Shown here: in pieces, positions 17,521-29,215 of the stretch
Numbering within the stretch: position 1 is the stretch's first letter
Layout: each line of letters begins with the position of its first letter
NCBI GenBank assembly: GCA_034769895.1
Contig: CM068367.1
Span: 709,862,196 to 709,926,195 of the forward strand
Length of the DNA stretch: 64,000 nt
Reading direction: 5' to 3'
DNA from: Magicicada septendecula
Lineage: Eukaryota > Arthropoda > Insecta > Hemiptera > Cicadidae
Position numbers and translations under genes: made by a program
The notes under the pieces: model-generated
What the model saw: only the letters and a program-made list of their open reading frames with translations
Databases searched by the model: none
What the model was told of the DNA's origin: nothing

Positions 17521-20500
17521 ATGCAGTCGTTTGCTGTTGATTGTAAACATTCGTTACGCGGCGCGCTGGTATTGCGCGTTTACACGCCTGTCACGGATGA
17601 CGAAGAATGCGTCAACGATGTCATAACCTTTTTTGATGAAATGCACGATACGTTATGTACGGACATTCTAAACGAACTGACACGTTTGCTTTCTATAAAG
17701 TGGCATATAACGGTTAAAGCGAGATTTGTCAAGTACATCGTAAACGCTGACACGGACCAGGACGAAGAAGTGACGACTGAAGCTTATTTTCACGGACGAT
17801 GTCATACGACACTGATCGCTGACCAAGATGTATTGCCCGATCGTTTAGAAGCTTCGTACGAAAAGATCATTGAATCGATTTATAAATTCACACGCGAGGG
17901 TAGCGGTTGGGCGTTAGACCGCATAATCTCCTTAGAACTCGTTCTCTCACAATACCAACCGCTAACCGCCTCCAGTTTCATTCGTACACCCCCTGAATTG
18001 TCTCGTACTAAATCCATCATCAACGTGAACAATACAGGCGATCAAATGTGTTTCGTATAGTCAGTGTTGGCCGCTCTGTTTCCACAACACTCACACCACA
18101 AAGATCGCGTATCCAAATACAAGCCACATATCTGCAGTATCATTACTTCTGGTATAACTTATCCCACCCGACTATCTGACATTGTGAAGTTCGAACGAGA
18201 CAATCCTAACGTTTCTATAAATGTTTTCGGTTACGAAGAAAATGAAATTTACCCTTTAAGAATAACTCCTTCCAGTGCCAGACAACACCACGTTAATCTA
18301 TTACTTCTTACCGCTGACGACCGAAAACATTACTGTTTAATAAAAAATACAAGTCGCTTATTCTCTTCACTAAGCAACCACAACGGCCGTTCTTTCTATT
18401 GCGATTACTGTCTGCATAGATTCTGCGAAGAACGACTCCTTACCGAACATATCCCCCACTGTTCACCGTACGGCAAACAGAAAATTCGTTTACCCATGAA
18501 GGAGGAGGAGGAGAATGTGATGTGTTTCAGAAATTATACATACTGCCATAAGGTCCCTTTTGCGATATACGCAGATTTTGAATCACTTATCGTCCCTTGC
18601 CATCGCTGCGACGCTCCTCCGCACACATCGTCCACCACAACGGAGTCGTTACATCTTCCTTCAGGTTTCTCCTACCTCATAGTCGACTACGAGCGTAACA
18701 TTTTCAAACCCCAGGTCGTTTATCGCGGCGAGAACGTGGTAGACGTTTTTCTCGAGAGACTGGTCGCTGAAGAGCGAGAACTGTTCAGAATCATCCGATC
18801 CATTGTCCCTATGACTATGAGTGACCGTGATGTGTTATCTTTCGCAAATGCCCTCGTATGTCATCTCTGTGAAAAACCACTGACCGAGGTCGACAAAGTG
18901 CGCAACCATTGTCATCTGACAGGACGATACCTGGGCGCAGCTCACAACATCTGTAACCTTAACTTCAAGACTCCACGACACATACCCGTCTTTTTCCATA
19001 ACTTACGAGGTTACGATGCACATCACCTAGTACAAGGGTTGGGTAAATACGACGATCTCGCTTGTATCGCTACCACTAGCGAACGCTTCGTATCAGTCTC
19101 GTTGGGTGGTCTGCGTTTCGTAGACACGCTTCAATTTCTGAACACGTCCTTGGACACACTTGTTGGAAACTTGCATGCGAGCGGTGCGGATTTCAATTTA
19201 ACGAAGCAATGTTTCGAAGAACACTTCGAGCTACTCTTACGTAAGGGTGTGTACCCTTACGATTACATGACAGGTAGCGAGAAATTCGACGAAACACGTC
19301 TGCCCGCACGCGAAAACTTTTTCAACAGGTTGAGTGAATCGCCAGTATCTGACGAAGATTACGCTCACGTGCAGAACGTGTGGCGTACTTTCGGAATCAG
19401 TACACTGGGCGAATATCACGATCTGTATCTTAAAACAGACGTGCTGCTACTGGCCGACGTCTTCGAGGCGTTCCGTGAGATGGCCATGCGGTACTACCAG
19501 ATCGATCTGGCTCATCTTTACTCGCTTCCTGGTTTCGCTTGGCATGCGATGTTAAAGTTGACCGGTATGCGACTCGAGCTGTTGACGGATATAGATCAGC
19601 ATCTCTTTATCGAATCGGCCGTTCGCGGTGGCGTTAGCATGGTACCCAACCGCCACGCCAAGGCCAACAACCCGCTAATTGTCGATCAGTACGATGCTTC
19701 AAAGCCGACCTCTTTCATATTGTACACGGACTGCAACAACCTTTACGGTGCAGCCATGTCACAACCGCTCCCTTACGCCGACTTCAGATGGTTAGATCGT
19801 AACGAGATCAACTCACTGGACGTGCGTACCCTGTGCGATGACGGTGACATGGGCTACATACTCGAGGTCGACTTACACTATCCACCCGAACTTCATGACC
19901 TCCATTCCAATTATCCACTGGCGCCCGTCCGTTCCTGTGTCCATCCTGACATACTTTCACCGTACTCTCGACGACTCCACACACGACTGCACTATACAAA
20001 AGGGTATAGCGGATCGGAAACGCCTTCGTCGTCCGTTCCCAAGTTGCTGACAACTTTGGACGACAAGCAAAATTACGTTCTCCATTTTCAAAATTTATAA
20101 TTGTATCTGAGTCTCGGTCTAGAATTGAAAGCGATACATAGGGTGTTGAGTAATAAAACAGAGAGCGTTGATGAAACCGTTTATCGATTTCGACACGCAA
20201 AAGAGAGCAGCAGCCACCAACAGTTTTGAAAAGGATTTTTTCAAACTGATGGTCAACGCCGTATATGGCAAATCGCTGGAGAACGTGAGGAAACGAATAG
20301 ACTTCCAACTAGTCTCTAACGAACGACGGCTGCAGAAAATTGTTTCCAATCCTCGGCTAAAGCGTATGATCCGCTACACCGATAACTTGGTCGGACTGGC
20401 CTTACGAAACAGGACGATATTCCTTTCCCGTCCGGTGTACGTCGGCTTCACAGTACTCGATGTCAGCAAATTGATAATGTACAATTTTCATTATCGGTAC

Positions 20501-21052
20501 GCTGTCGCCAAGTACGGACAACGATTGACCTTACTAATGACTGACACGGACAGTTTGCTTTACAGCATTCAGACTGACGATGTGTACTCGGATATGAAAG
20601 AGGATCTCCACCTTTTCGACACGTCGGACTATCCCACGGATCATCCTTGTCATTGCGACGACAACAAAAAAGTCGTGGGGAAGTTCAAGGATGAGACCAA
20701 TGGAAAACCCATCAGGGAATTTGTCGGACTCAGGGCGAAGTGTTACTCGCTCTTGTTGTCCGACCGCACCGACAAAAAGGTGGCGAAAGGTGTGCCAAGG
20801 ACGGCAATAAAAAAAAGGTTACGGCATCGATTGTACAGCGAGTGTCTTTTTTCTGCTGAGTGTATACGAAGCAATCATCATAAGCTGTACACGCAACGTA
20901 TAACAAAACTTTCCCTGTCTCCTTATGATGATAAGAGGTATGTACTGGACGACGGTGTAAGTACACTCGCGTACGGACATTACAGGATAGGCGCAATAAC
21001 CGACGACGCTGCTGGTCCTAAGGCAAAGAAGAGAAAGTACACGGACCGATAA
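17521..21052 (+). pseudogene. PolB: Protein-primed DNA polymerase B, two stops and one frameshift
   Basis: The ATG at 17521 opens 179 codons (Polinton-specific N-terminus) to a TAG at 18058-18060. The same frame continues 18061-20097 and ends in a TAA at 20098-20100. The C-terminal third is in another frame (20168-21052), with the shift near 20150-20165. Motifs: a C2H2-like finger (FYCDYCLHRFCEE), Exo I FAIYADFESL (about 18565), an HNH-like RNHCHLTGRYLGAAH (18904), Exo II FFHNLRGYDAHH (18990), Exo III YLKTDVLLLADVF (19425), Pol A TDCNNLYG (19727), Pol B KLMVNAVYGK (20243) and Pol C DTDSL (20541). All catalytic blocks survive. The enzyme would copy the element from its protein-capped ends; as written, this copy gives no full-length product. 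Confidence 0.92.
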
Positions 21053-21080
21053 CTAATGGTAAAGATGATGTTCAGCATTA

Positions 21081-21090
21081 CACACACACA

Positions 21091-21140
<50 letters not shown>
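21081..21140. repeat. CA microsatellite
   Basis: About 30 CA units with one interruption, between the polymerase stop and the RING gene. Confidence 0.95.
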
Positions 21141-21141
<1 letters not shown>

Positions 21142-21194
21142 TAACTTTATGTTCTTTACCTACTTCTTTTACAACTTTTGATACGTTTTACAGA

Positions 21195-22883
21195 ATGAAC
21201 AACAACAACAAGAAAGTAACAAAACATATGCCGGCAGAGCAACGTCGAGTACGATGGTAAATATAACATTTTTTTTTTCTTTATTTATAATGTACAAACA
21301 GAATATTCCATTCGATTGACGTGTTTTTTTTTTATAGTTCACAACGGTTACGACGTGCTTTGCTGGGACCCGGCTCGAGTCGGTAAGGCCGTTTTCATTA
21401 ATAAACTCTTGTCCTATTGCGTTTACCTCCGGTGTTCAATTATATATATTTTTTTTTCATTGATACCGACGAGGCACCTGCCGCTGTTACTGATATGGAT
21501 CCCCCCCTATCTCCAGAACTCGGCTCGAGTCGGTAAGATAATTGTCATTTTAATAAACTCTTGTAATTTTGCGTTTTTTACCTCCAGTGTTCAATTTATA
21601 TATATTTTTTTCAGCGATGCTGATGCTGCTGCTGCTGCTGCTGCGAGTTCGCCCCAATCTCCACAACCCGTCACGAGTCGGTAAGATATTTTTCATTAAT
21701 AAACTCTTGTGCTCTCGCGTTTTACCTCCGGTGTTCATTTCATACATTTTTTTTAAGTGATGCTGACGCTCCAACTGCTGTTGCTGCTGCTGCTGCTGCT
21801 GCAGTTCGTCCCCTATCTCCAGACAGTGTGCAACGTTTAAAACGTGCAATATTACAGCTAAAAAGTGGTCTGTTTCGGTAAGTCCGTTTTCATTAACAAC
21901 AAAGTCTTGTACTATTGCGTTTACCTCACGTGTTCAATTTATACTTTTTTTTTCAGCGATGCTCTAGCTGAAGGAGTGGCGGTCTTTCACCCTCGACCCG
22001 GCACGAGTCGGTACGTTCGTTTTTATTAACATTCAATTGTTCTCTTCCGTTTACATCTGGTATTAAAGTTGTTCCTTTTTTTCAGTAATGTCGAGTCCAC
22101 AGAAGATGAAGGATTTATGGAGGACAATCAAAGTGATGTCGATACTGTGGACTTGAACATGGACCATGACGGGAATAGCGATGATAATGATGATCATGTT
22201 GATGATGACGATGCAGAAGTCATCGACGTAAATATGTAAGTCATCTTCTTATGCGTACATACTGCTTTGTTTTATTTGCGATTATACATAATTTTTACGT
22301 TGTCTTTTTTTTTCTTAGTGACATTCGCCCGATACCAGCGCCGCCACCACCACCACAACAACTTCAACAACACATTCCAGTTACACCACCACAATCACCA
22401 TCACCGTCACCGCCACCGCCACCGCAGATACAACCTCTACCACGACCACAACCCATATGTCGTCAGCAGCAGCAGCAACTATTTATGCGAAGAGATCCCC
22501 GTTTGTGGACCCCTCCAAAAGACGCGCTACCCGTCTTCTTTGACGTATTACATGCTACTGAACCAAGGACGCACGACGACCCAACAACAATGAGACTCCT
22601 TCTTAGAAGGAGTCTACCAACATGGTGTTGGCGTCGCGGAGAGCCCTGTCCTGTTCAAGGTATGGTTCCGAACACTACCTGCAGTGTGTGCATAGAAACA
22701 TACAGTGACGGGCAGAGGCTCCTCGGTTTGGTATGTGGTCATACATACCATTACCGATGCGTCCTCGATTGGTTTCAGTCGGTAGCGTTGGAGGGGACAC
22801 CACCCGCATGCCCGCAATGCAGACAATATATATTTGGAAAGCCCAATCGCACTTTCTATGGGCGCATGCATATTGTAGCATGA
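21195..22883 (+). CDS. Eight-exon RING-H2 gene built from duplicated short exons
   Basis: Predicted exons: 21195-21256, 21338-21382, 21461-21532, 21615-21680, 21758-21877, 21957-22010, 22086-22235, 22319-22883. All seven introns are 75-83 bp, begin GTAAG/GTAC/GTAAAT, end in a T-run, and split the codon after base 2. The internal exons are 45, 72, 66, 120, 54 and 150 bases, all multiples of three, and the joined frame is open for 377 codons. Introns 2-5 are copies of each other, and several exons end with ...SR, so the unit duplicated in tandem. The protein has Ala/Pro/Gln-rich and Asp-rich stretches and a C-terminal RING-H2 (CSVC...CGHTYHYRC...CPQC). It is probably an E3 ubiquitin ligase. The acceptor before exon 3 reads CAT instead of CAG. 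Confidence 0.8.
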
Positions 22884-25716
22884 CAGATAATCCACATAAA
22901 TCAATTACTAAATGATCATTAATAAAACTCAAATATATGGAATATCCAAATGAAAATCAATTAAAAAGCACTATAAATTATTATAATAACAAGAAAGGTA
23001 AACATAAAGAAAAAATCTGCAAATAATATAATTATACTACAAATTAAAAACCCAGAAAACTAAAATTTGAATAACAATATTACCCAGGTAGGATAGAAGC
23101 AGGCAATAAAGATACCCAGACAAAGAAAACAGACCAGAGTAAACAAAAGAATATACAGCGAAATGGTACGGAAGAACCAAGAACGAAGAAAGAAGAAATA
23201 TACGATGAACCAAAATACTGAAGAATAAGAAACCAGTGAAGATCAACTAGAAAAAAGGAAGTGAAACGACCAATACCAAATAGAAACCCCATAGGGAGAA
23301 AACCAAAAAACCCCAAAAATAAATGAATGTCTCAAAAGAAAGTATAACACCCCAAAAAACCATATACTAATGTGAAACTGATAAAAACCAAAAGTGTTTA
23401 GAGTACTAAGTAACAGTGCACCCAAAAAAGTTATTGTGTAGTTTATATAACAAATCTTAACAGTCCCCCCATGGTTAAATATTTCCTATTGTAAAACTAG
23501 AAAAGGACTAGTGATAATATCAATAAATAACCAGGGACAAGTGCAAGTTATTAAATTATAATCAATAAACTTTGAAAAGGTACATGAGTTACCGTGCAAG
23601 TAAATAACTTTAAGTGTTTTTGAACAGTATCATAATAATAGTTATTTAAGTAATATGGTGAAAGATCAAGGAATAATATTTCTAATGAAATGCCACTGTT
23701 TATAAGAACATTCCATAGAATGAATAATATAAACAGTGAGCTTGTGTTATACATAAAGTGACGGGGAATACATCCTTAAAATTGGGAAGTACAGATCAGA
23801 CTGTAAATAAATAGTTTAAGAAAGTGTTAACCATTTAATGGAACCAATATGTTATGTTCCTAGTTCCAAACATTAACTAGATAAATAAGATTTATTATTA
23901 AGCAGTAGTATAGTTATAAAATATTATTTTTGTTATTAATTTAAATTAGGAATGCAATATCTAAATGTAGATATCATTCCTATATTATAAATTGTTTTTC
24001 ATTATATTACTGTGTGTAATCAGTACACAAAAAAGGTATGATTCAAAGTACCAGATTTAATAGTAAATAAGTGTTATATTTTAATTGTAAAATCAATATT
24101 CAATGTTATAATAGTCAAGGAACAAATTGTTAATAAATTATATAAGAATAGAAAGTCAGAAAAGGGTACAAACTAACTATATTAATAAAAACTTGACAAA
24201 TAGCAACAGATCAAATCTAGGCCAGATAGTAAATTTAGACTACAGAATAATTGACAAATCTAGTCCTATAAACCAACTAAACTGATAATATTTATGTAAA
24301 ATAAACCCAACATATAGTAATACCATGTAAATAATACTTTATAAAGATATGGTCAGCAGATAAGTAAAATTACCAATAAAAATGGAATGTACTAACTGAC
24401 ATTATCAGAGGAGGAGTCATAGATAAATGAATTATATTTAAAAACAATCATTAATAAACTAAATTGCAAGAAATTAAGTAAGAATAGACAATTATATCAA
24501 TTTCAGATTTAATAGAATAATAATTATATCAGAGAAAATGGCTATTATCTGCTTAGAGAACAGGAAATACAAAATTATGCCTACCTTCCAAAATGTAAGA
24601 AATATAATTTTTTTAATGAAAACTTTGTAAAACTATATTAATTAATATCAAAATAAGCAGAATAGAATAAAGAAACCGAATATGTATTTAGTATTTCATA
24701 CAGTTAATTAATAACGAAATTATTTTCCGAGTATAATGTATTCAAATGAAATGTATCGGAAGCTAAGATAATTTGAAACAATGTATAATATATATTAAAT
24801 TGGCTAAGATTTTCAGGAGACGAAGGAAATGAGAACGGTTCATTATTATCCGTTGAAGAATGTACTTAAACGAGATTGTTTGCTCGAAATAACCTATAAT
24901 GGCGAACTATAAGTAAACCGAGTTCGGTGAAAATTTTGATAAATTTTTATTTTGAGTTTTTGTTATTTGTGAACCGGTGAAATTAAACTATGAACAGTGC
25001 ATCACCAATAAACAGAACCACACACGCCTAATTAATTAAAATAACGCCAATACAATAAAATTTACAGACGAACAATCAAGGTTAAACCCGACACATATAG
25101 ACAAAGTGAGATAGACATAATCACAACAATTTACACCAAGTGAACTATTAAACAATACACCAGTGACACTCAATTAACTCCAGAACCATTATACACACTT
25201 GCTGAGACCATTTAAACGGAGAAAAGACATCTTTATTTAAACAAATATTTCGTCAAGGTTAGACGTTCCACTACGCATGCGCCAGTCGGCCATTTTGACT
25301 CGTCATCATACCACTCCAGCTGGGAAGAAACGAATTTCTACTGCTTTGGTTTGAAATAAATATTATATATAAACTTTTATTTATTAATCATAACATTGTA
25401 ATTGTTAGTATTAAGGCATTTATCATTGTAAGTGTTATACTTTCCTGTCCATACCCTTCTCTGGCTATTCTTAAATAACCGTTCAAAGAACACTATATTA
25501 TTATATATAACCAATGTAAACTTTTTTATCGACCGGCCCTAAGTGAGTCGATACTGCTGTGTAATATCGATTCTTACCGATAAATTTAAATAATTTATTA
25601 ATAAACTTTCTGTTATGTAATTTGGATTTAATTTTTCTTTGAAATACTTAACGAAGAAATTAATCTAGAAAACAGATTAACCGAAAGGCGGTACATACGA
25701 AATAATGAACGCATCG

Positions 25717-25796
25717 AAGAAGAAGAAGAAGAAGAAGAAGAAGAAGAAGAAGAAGAAGAAGAAGAAGAAGAAGAAGAAGAAGAAGAAGAAGAAGAG
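25717..25796 (+). repeat. GAA triplet microsatellite
   Basis: About 26 GAA units. The poly-Lys, poly-Ser and poly-Phe open frames here are artefacts of the repeat. Confidence 0.95.
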
Positions 25797-26140
25797 AGCC
25801 GTCTTTCGACTAGGACTGGAGTTAACCAGATTGTCATTAAGTGAATTTACAGAAAGTGACACTATTACACTAATAAACATAATACCATTCAATTTCTAAA
25901 CACAAACAATAACCACGATTATTTTTTAAATATTAGGAACATAAATTACACATTGTAAAAAATATTTTTTTACAATAACAACAAAATTTTTATTTTGAAA
26001 TAAAATTATATTTTTTTATTTCAAATTGTAACAACATTAACACTCAGATTATTTGGTTTTATTCTTCGTATTGTTTAAATTAGCAGCCATCCTTACTTTT
26101 CTTTTATAAAATTGCTAAACTGCTATAATTGTTTTTATTA

Positions 26141-26185
26141 TTTAGACAAAGCTTTTCGTCATTACTGACATCTTCAGGTCTTAAA
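26141..26185 (-). ncRNA. Hammerhead-ribozyme-like motif (left arm)
   Basis: Mirror copy of the motif at 26192-26236 on the opposite strand within the palindrome. Confidence 0.6.
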
Positions 26186-26191
26186 CAACCA

Positions 26192-26236
26192 TTTAAGACC
26201 TGAAGATGTCAGTAATGACGAAAAGCTTTGTCTAAA
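26192..26236 (+). ncRNA. Hammerhead-ribozyme-like motif (right arm)
   Basis: Stem I 5' strand TTTAAGAC; core CTGAAGA (26200-26206); stem II GTCA/TGAC with loop GTAA; GAA (26220-26222); self-complementary stem III AAGCTT; unpaired T (26229, predicted cleavage after it); stem I 3' strand GTCTAAA. One extra U follows the core, as in the other copies in this window. Confidence 0.65.
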
Positions 26237-26270
26237 TAATAAAAACAATTATATTTGGTTTTATTACAAA

Positions 26271-26982
26271 ATTGGCTAGCCCAACAGTGGGGGCTTAACG
26301 AAGACACAAGGAACGTTACAAAATTGGCGTTTCCAAAGTGGAACATTATCAACATTCCTACAGATATTATTTTGTTATATTACAATATTTAAGGTATCTT
26401 ACAGTGTTCATAAAGGTTTTAGTAATCCATCCTACTTGTAACAACCACATGTCACTAATACTGTTTCTTTTTTTTGTTACAGATGGAAATTGACTACCTA
26501 CCCCGGATTGTGACTTTTATTTTGTAAAAATATATAGACCTATACCCGATTGTGACATGTATATTTTGTATATATATATTTATGTTGTTGTTGTTTATGT
26601 ATGTTGTTGTTGTATTTATGTTGTTTGTTTATATATGTATTTATGTTTATGTTTATGTTTGTTGTTTATGTTGTGTTGTTTTAGTATGTATTTGTAGCGT
26701 ATTAGTTTTAAAATAAACTTGTACATATTTTTTCATTGTATAACATTTTTATGTTTATATTTCGTGTATTTGTAAATATTAGTTTTAAAATAAACTTGTA
26801 GATATTTTTTTCTTTTATGTTTATATTTTGTGTATTTGTAAATATTATTTTTAAAATAAACTTGTACATATTTTTTCATTGTATAAGTGTTTATTTTCAA
26901 CTATCCTTTTCCCATACTACAATTTACTTAACACATAGACACGCAGTTCACAAGTTATCAACATGCAATACACGACATCGAT
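26271..26982. other. Leader-like sequence, then triplicated poly(A)-signal repeat
   Basis: 26271-26340 contains two primer-site-like motifs (ACAAAATTGGC...). At 26482 the run TTTTTTTTGTTACAG looks like a splice acceptor followed by a short open stretch to a TAA at 26524-26528. From about 26695 to 26890 a unit with TTAGTTTTAAAATAAACTTGTA is present three times, each copy carrying an AATAAA signal. This may be the 3' end of a spliced Polinton transcript. Confidence 0.4.
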
Positions 26983-26995
26983 TCCGTAAGTATTG

Positions 26996-27028
<33 letters not shown>

Positions 27029-27750
27029 TTTATATAAGTGAATTGACATTCAATTATGCACTGCATATCATGTGTCTTTCTTACAACAACAAATGTAGGG
27101 CTGGACATAGCAAGCCATAGACCAACATGTTGGTGCGAACGTATTTTTACAATCTGTATATATATTTACTTAACACATAGACACACAGTTGGCAACAATG
27201 CAATACACGACATCGACGATATCCGGACGGCGTACATATACAAACCCGTACACTATAACACACGCACGAGTTGACAACGTCGATAAACCAGCACAAGTTG
27301 GCAACACCGACGACGCTTTTCCAACATGGCCGCACTTCCGGAATAACCCCTTACATATACATACCCATACACTATAACACATGCACGAGTCGGCAACGTG
27401 GCCGAACCTTAACCACCACACTCTTACACCAACCGACAACCTCGCCGCTTTTCCAACATGGCCACGCACCTACCGACAACATGGCCGCCGCCGCCGACGA
27501 CCCCACCACTCCGGGCCGCCATCAAGCCACGACCAGGACACCGCCAGGCAGCCGCCGGACGGCGAACTGCGAACTGCGAACCGACAGGCCACGCCTACAC
27601 CAATCAACGCACACATAACCCCACTTTAGGCTGGCCGACGACAACATGGCCGAAAGCCAACTACCGCATGGTTACCCCCACCACCACAATTTTTGAATTT
27701 GCCGCCATATGACGTCACTTCCGGCAATGAACTCTCATTTACCCCCTACT
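26983..27750. repeat. Polinton right terminal inverted repeat
   Basis: Inverted copy of the left TIR; the inner border is at the GT microsatellite (about 27000-27030) plus a few bases. Just inside it, 26930-26980 repeats a piece of the TIR itself (compare 27166-27215, around ACTTAACACATAGACAC). This shows a small internal duplication at this end only. Confidence 0.95.
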
Positions 27751-27756
27751 GACATA
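27751..27756. repeat. 6-bp target-site duplication GACATA, right
   Basis: Exact copy of the hexamer at 1355-1360. The two copies fix the element borders to the base. Confidence 0.95.
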
Positions 27757-27855
27757 GATAATGGTCAGTGTAGTGTAATCAGAGATGTAGCACAGCAACA
27801 GCCGACAGTAAACAACAGAAGAACAAATGTGGGCGAGGAATGGGAGTTGGAAGTA

Positions 27856-29213
27856 CAGTACTGTGCGAATTAATGTGAACACATCATAATTATCACAATT
27901 TTACTTTTTTTCACAGTTGGCAACACTTTTATGTCAAAGTAGTGGCCATTTTGTTTTACTGTTCTGACAGTCAGTGAGTAATGAGACATAGCAAGCTACA
28001 GACGCGTTGCATTTTGTTTTTTTTTAGAATTATTGTGTTTTTCTGAAGTAATCTGAACTAAGGCTTTATTTGCTTTTTAATTTTGAAGATGGATATTACT
28101 CCCAAAAAGCACACTAAAATTGTTACTTTGAGTGAACACACATCAATGACTCAAAGAGATATTGCCAAGGAGTGTGGTGTGAGTTTAGGAGCTGTCAACA
28201 AGATTTTGAAGCAAAAAAGGGACACTGGGACAATTGAAGTGAACAGAAAAGGGAAATGTGGAAGGAAAAGAAAGACAACAGCAAGGGATGAAGCTTTTTT
28301 AATAAGGGAAAGTAAATTAAACCCTAGGAAAACCAGCCAAGAATTTCAGCAAGACTTAGCACATGCTGGAGTTATTGTTCATGACTCCACCGTACGAAAA
28401 CGACTTATAGAAGGAGGAAGAAAAACAGTCAGACCTCAAAAAAAAAACAGTTATTGACTGCTGCCATGATGACAAAACGATATGATTGGGCAAAAAAATA
28501 TGTGAGCTGGACTGTTGAAGATTGGAGAAAAGTGTTGTTCTCAGATGAGAGCCATTTTTTGGTACAAGGACAGCGATCTCGTTTCGTTAGAAAAAGTGAC
28601 AACGAAAAACTTACGACAGCTCATATTGATCAAACAGTTAAACATCCATTAAAGAAGATGTTCTGGGGCTGCTTTTCTTATAAAGGCACCGGATGCCTTG
28701 TGCCGATCGAAGGCATGATGAACTCGCAAAAATACAGAGGCTTGCTAGAACACAGATTGGAAGCTGAACTAAGAAAAGTTGATGCCAACAGTCAAGCAGT
28801 TTTCAACAAGATTCGGCTCCATGTCACGTGTCCAAGATCATGATGAAATATTTCAAGGACAAAAAGATGTCATGCCTTGAATGGCCAGGAAACTCACTGG
28901 ACCTTAATCCGATTGAAAATCTGTGGGCTATTGTAAAAGCTAGACTTCGTAAAATAGATTGCACAACAAAAACAAAACTGATTGAGGCTGTAATCCACAC
29001 ATGGTTTCGAGACCAGCAAATATCAGAAAACTGTAAAAAGCTTGTTGATTCTATGCCAAAACGTGTTGAAGAAGTTATAAAAGCCAAGGGAGGATATATT
29101 TCCTATTAAAACAATTTAAATTGTATTCTTTTCTCTTTTTCATTCGTCTATAACTAATAAATGTTGTTTTTTTCAAATTATCACTTGTGTTCACATTAAT
29201 TCGCACAGTACTG
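27856..29213 (+). mobile_element. Tc1/mariner element with intact ends
   Basis: 1,358 bp with a 28-bp perfect terminal inverted repeat beginning CAGTACTGTGCGAATTAATG, flanked by TA on both sides (27854-27855 and 29214-29215). It sits 100 bp to the right of the Polinton. Confidence 0.95.
28089..29109 (+). pseudogene. Tc1-type transposase, two frameshifts
   Basis: The ATG at 28089 opens the paired helix-turn-helix region (SMTQRDIAKECGVSLGAVNKI), then GRKRKTT. The catalytic domain follows in other frames: first Asp in LFSDESHF (about 28540), second Asp in a frame read near 28806-28840 (DSAPCH), and Glu in LDLNPIENLW (28900-28925), consistent with DD34E. Frame changes lie at the A-tract 28437-28446 and near 28760-28830. 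The element is inactive but recognisable in full length (about 340 residues). Confidence 0.88.
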
Positions 29214-29215
29214 TA

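Larger units (their letters stand above)
26124..26253. repeat. Near-perfect 130-bp palindrome with 6-nt loop
   Basis: Two 62-base arms, complementary throughout, around the loop CAACCA (26186-26191). Each arm holds a hammerhead-like motif, so the structure is a head-to-head dimer of the same ribozyme-like sequence. Confidence 0.9.
22884..26270. other. AT-rich non-coding block, probable LTR-retroelement fragment in the Polinton
   Basis: No gene. The block has the look of the long LTRs further right: AT-rich with runs of short A-rich motifs. It then has a GC-richer patch (25260-25320, GCCAGTCGGCCATTTTGAC), then TTCCTTTCCTG-like and CAAAGAA.ACTATATTATTATAT motifs, ending TTTATTACA at 26268. The following bases, ATTGGCTAGCCCAACAGTGGGGG, look like a primer-binding site. 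The same order of landmarks occurs in the Gypsy LTR at 32346-34341. I could not find the left border or target duplication, so the fragment reading is tentative. Confidence 0.4.
1361..27750. mobile_element. Polinton/Maverick (adintovirus-like) element, complete borders
   Basis: A 26,390-bp element with long TIRs, 5'-AGT...ACT-3' ends and 6-bp target duplications. It carries the diagnostic Polinton set: type-B DNA polymerase, RVE-type integrase, adenain-type cysteine protease, FtsK/HerA-type ATPase, double-jelly-roll major capsid and single-jelly-roll minor capsid proteins. Genes from 3709 to 17146 are all on the minus strand and those from 17521 to 22883 on the plus strand, diverging from a shared promoter region. 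Cargo includes a matrix metalloproteinase, two BIR proteins, a PLA2-domain protein, a fibre-like repeat protein and a spliced RING gene. Several core genes carry point lesions, so this copy is probably not autonomous. About 3-4 kb at the right (22884-26900) is AT-rich and appears to include an inserted retroelement fragment. Confidence 0.95.

Noticed and set aside
6415-21052. A variant genetic code that reads stops as sense
   Set aside because: All three stop codons occur as interruptions and also as normal gene ends, and frameshifts occur too; decay explains both.
22614-22932. Minus-strand frames across the RING exon
   Set aside because: Shadows of the plus-strand RING coding sequence; no domain of their own.
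25628-25899. Poly-Lys, poly-Ser and poly-Phe open frames
   Set aside because: They are the translations of one GAA microsatellite in different frames, without any other coding signal.
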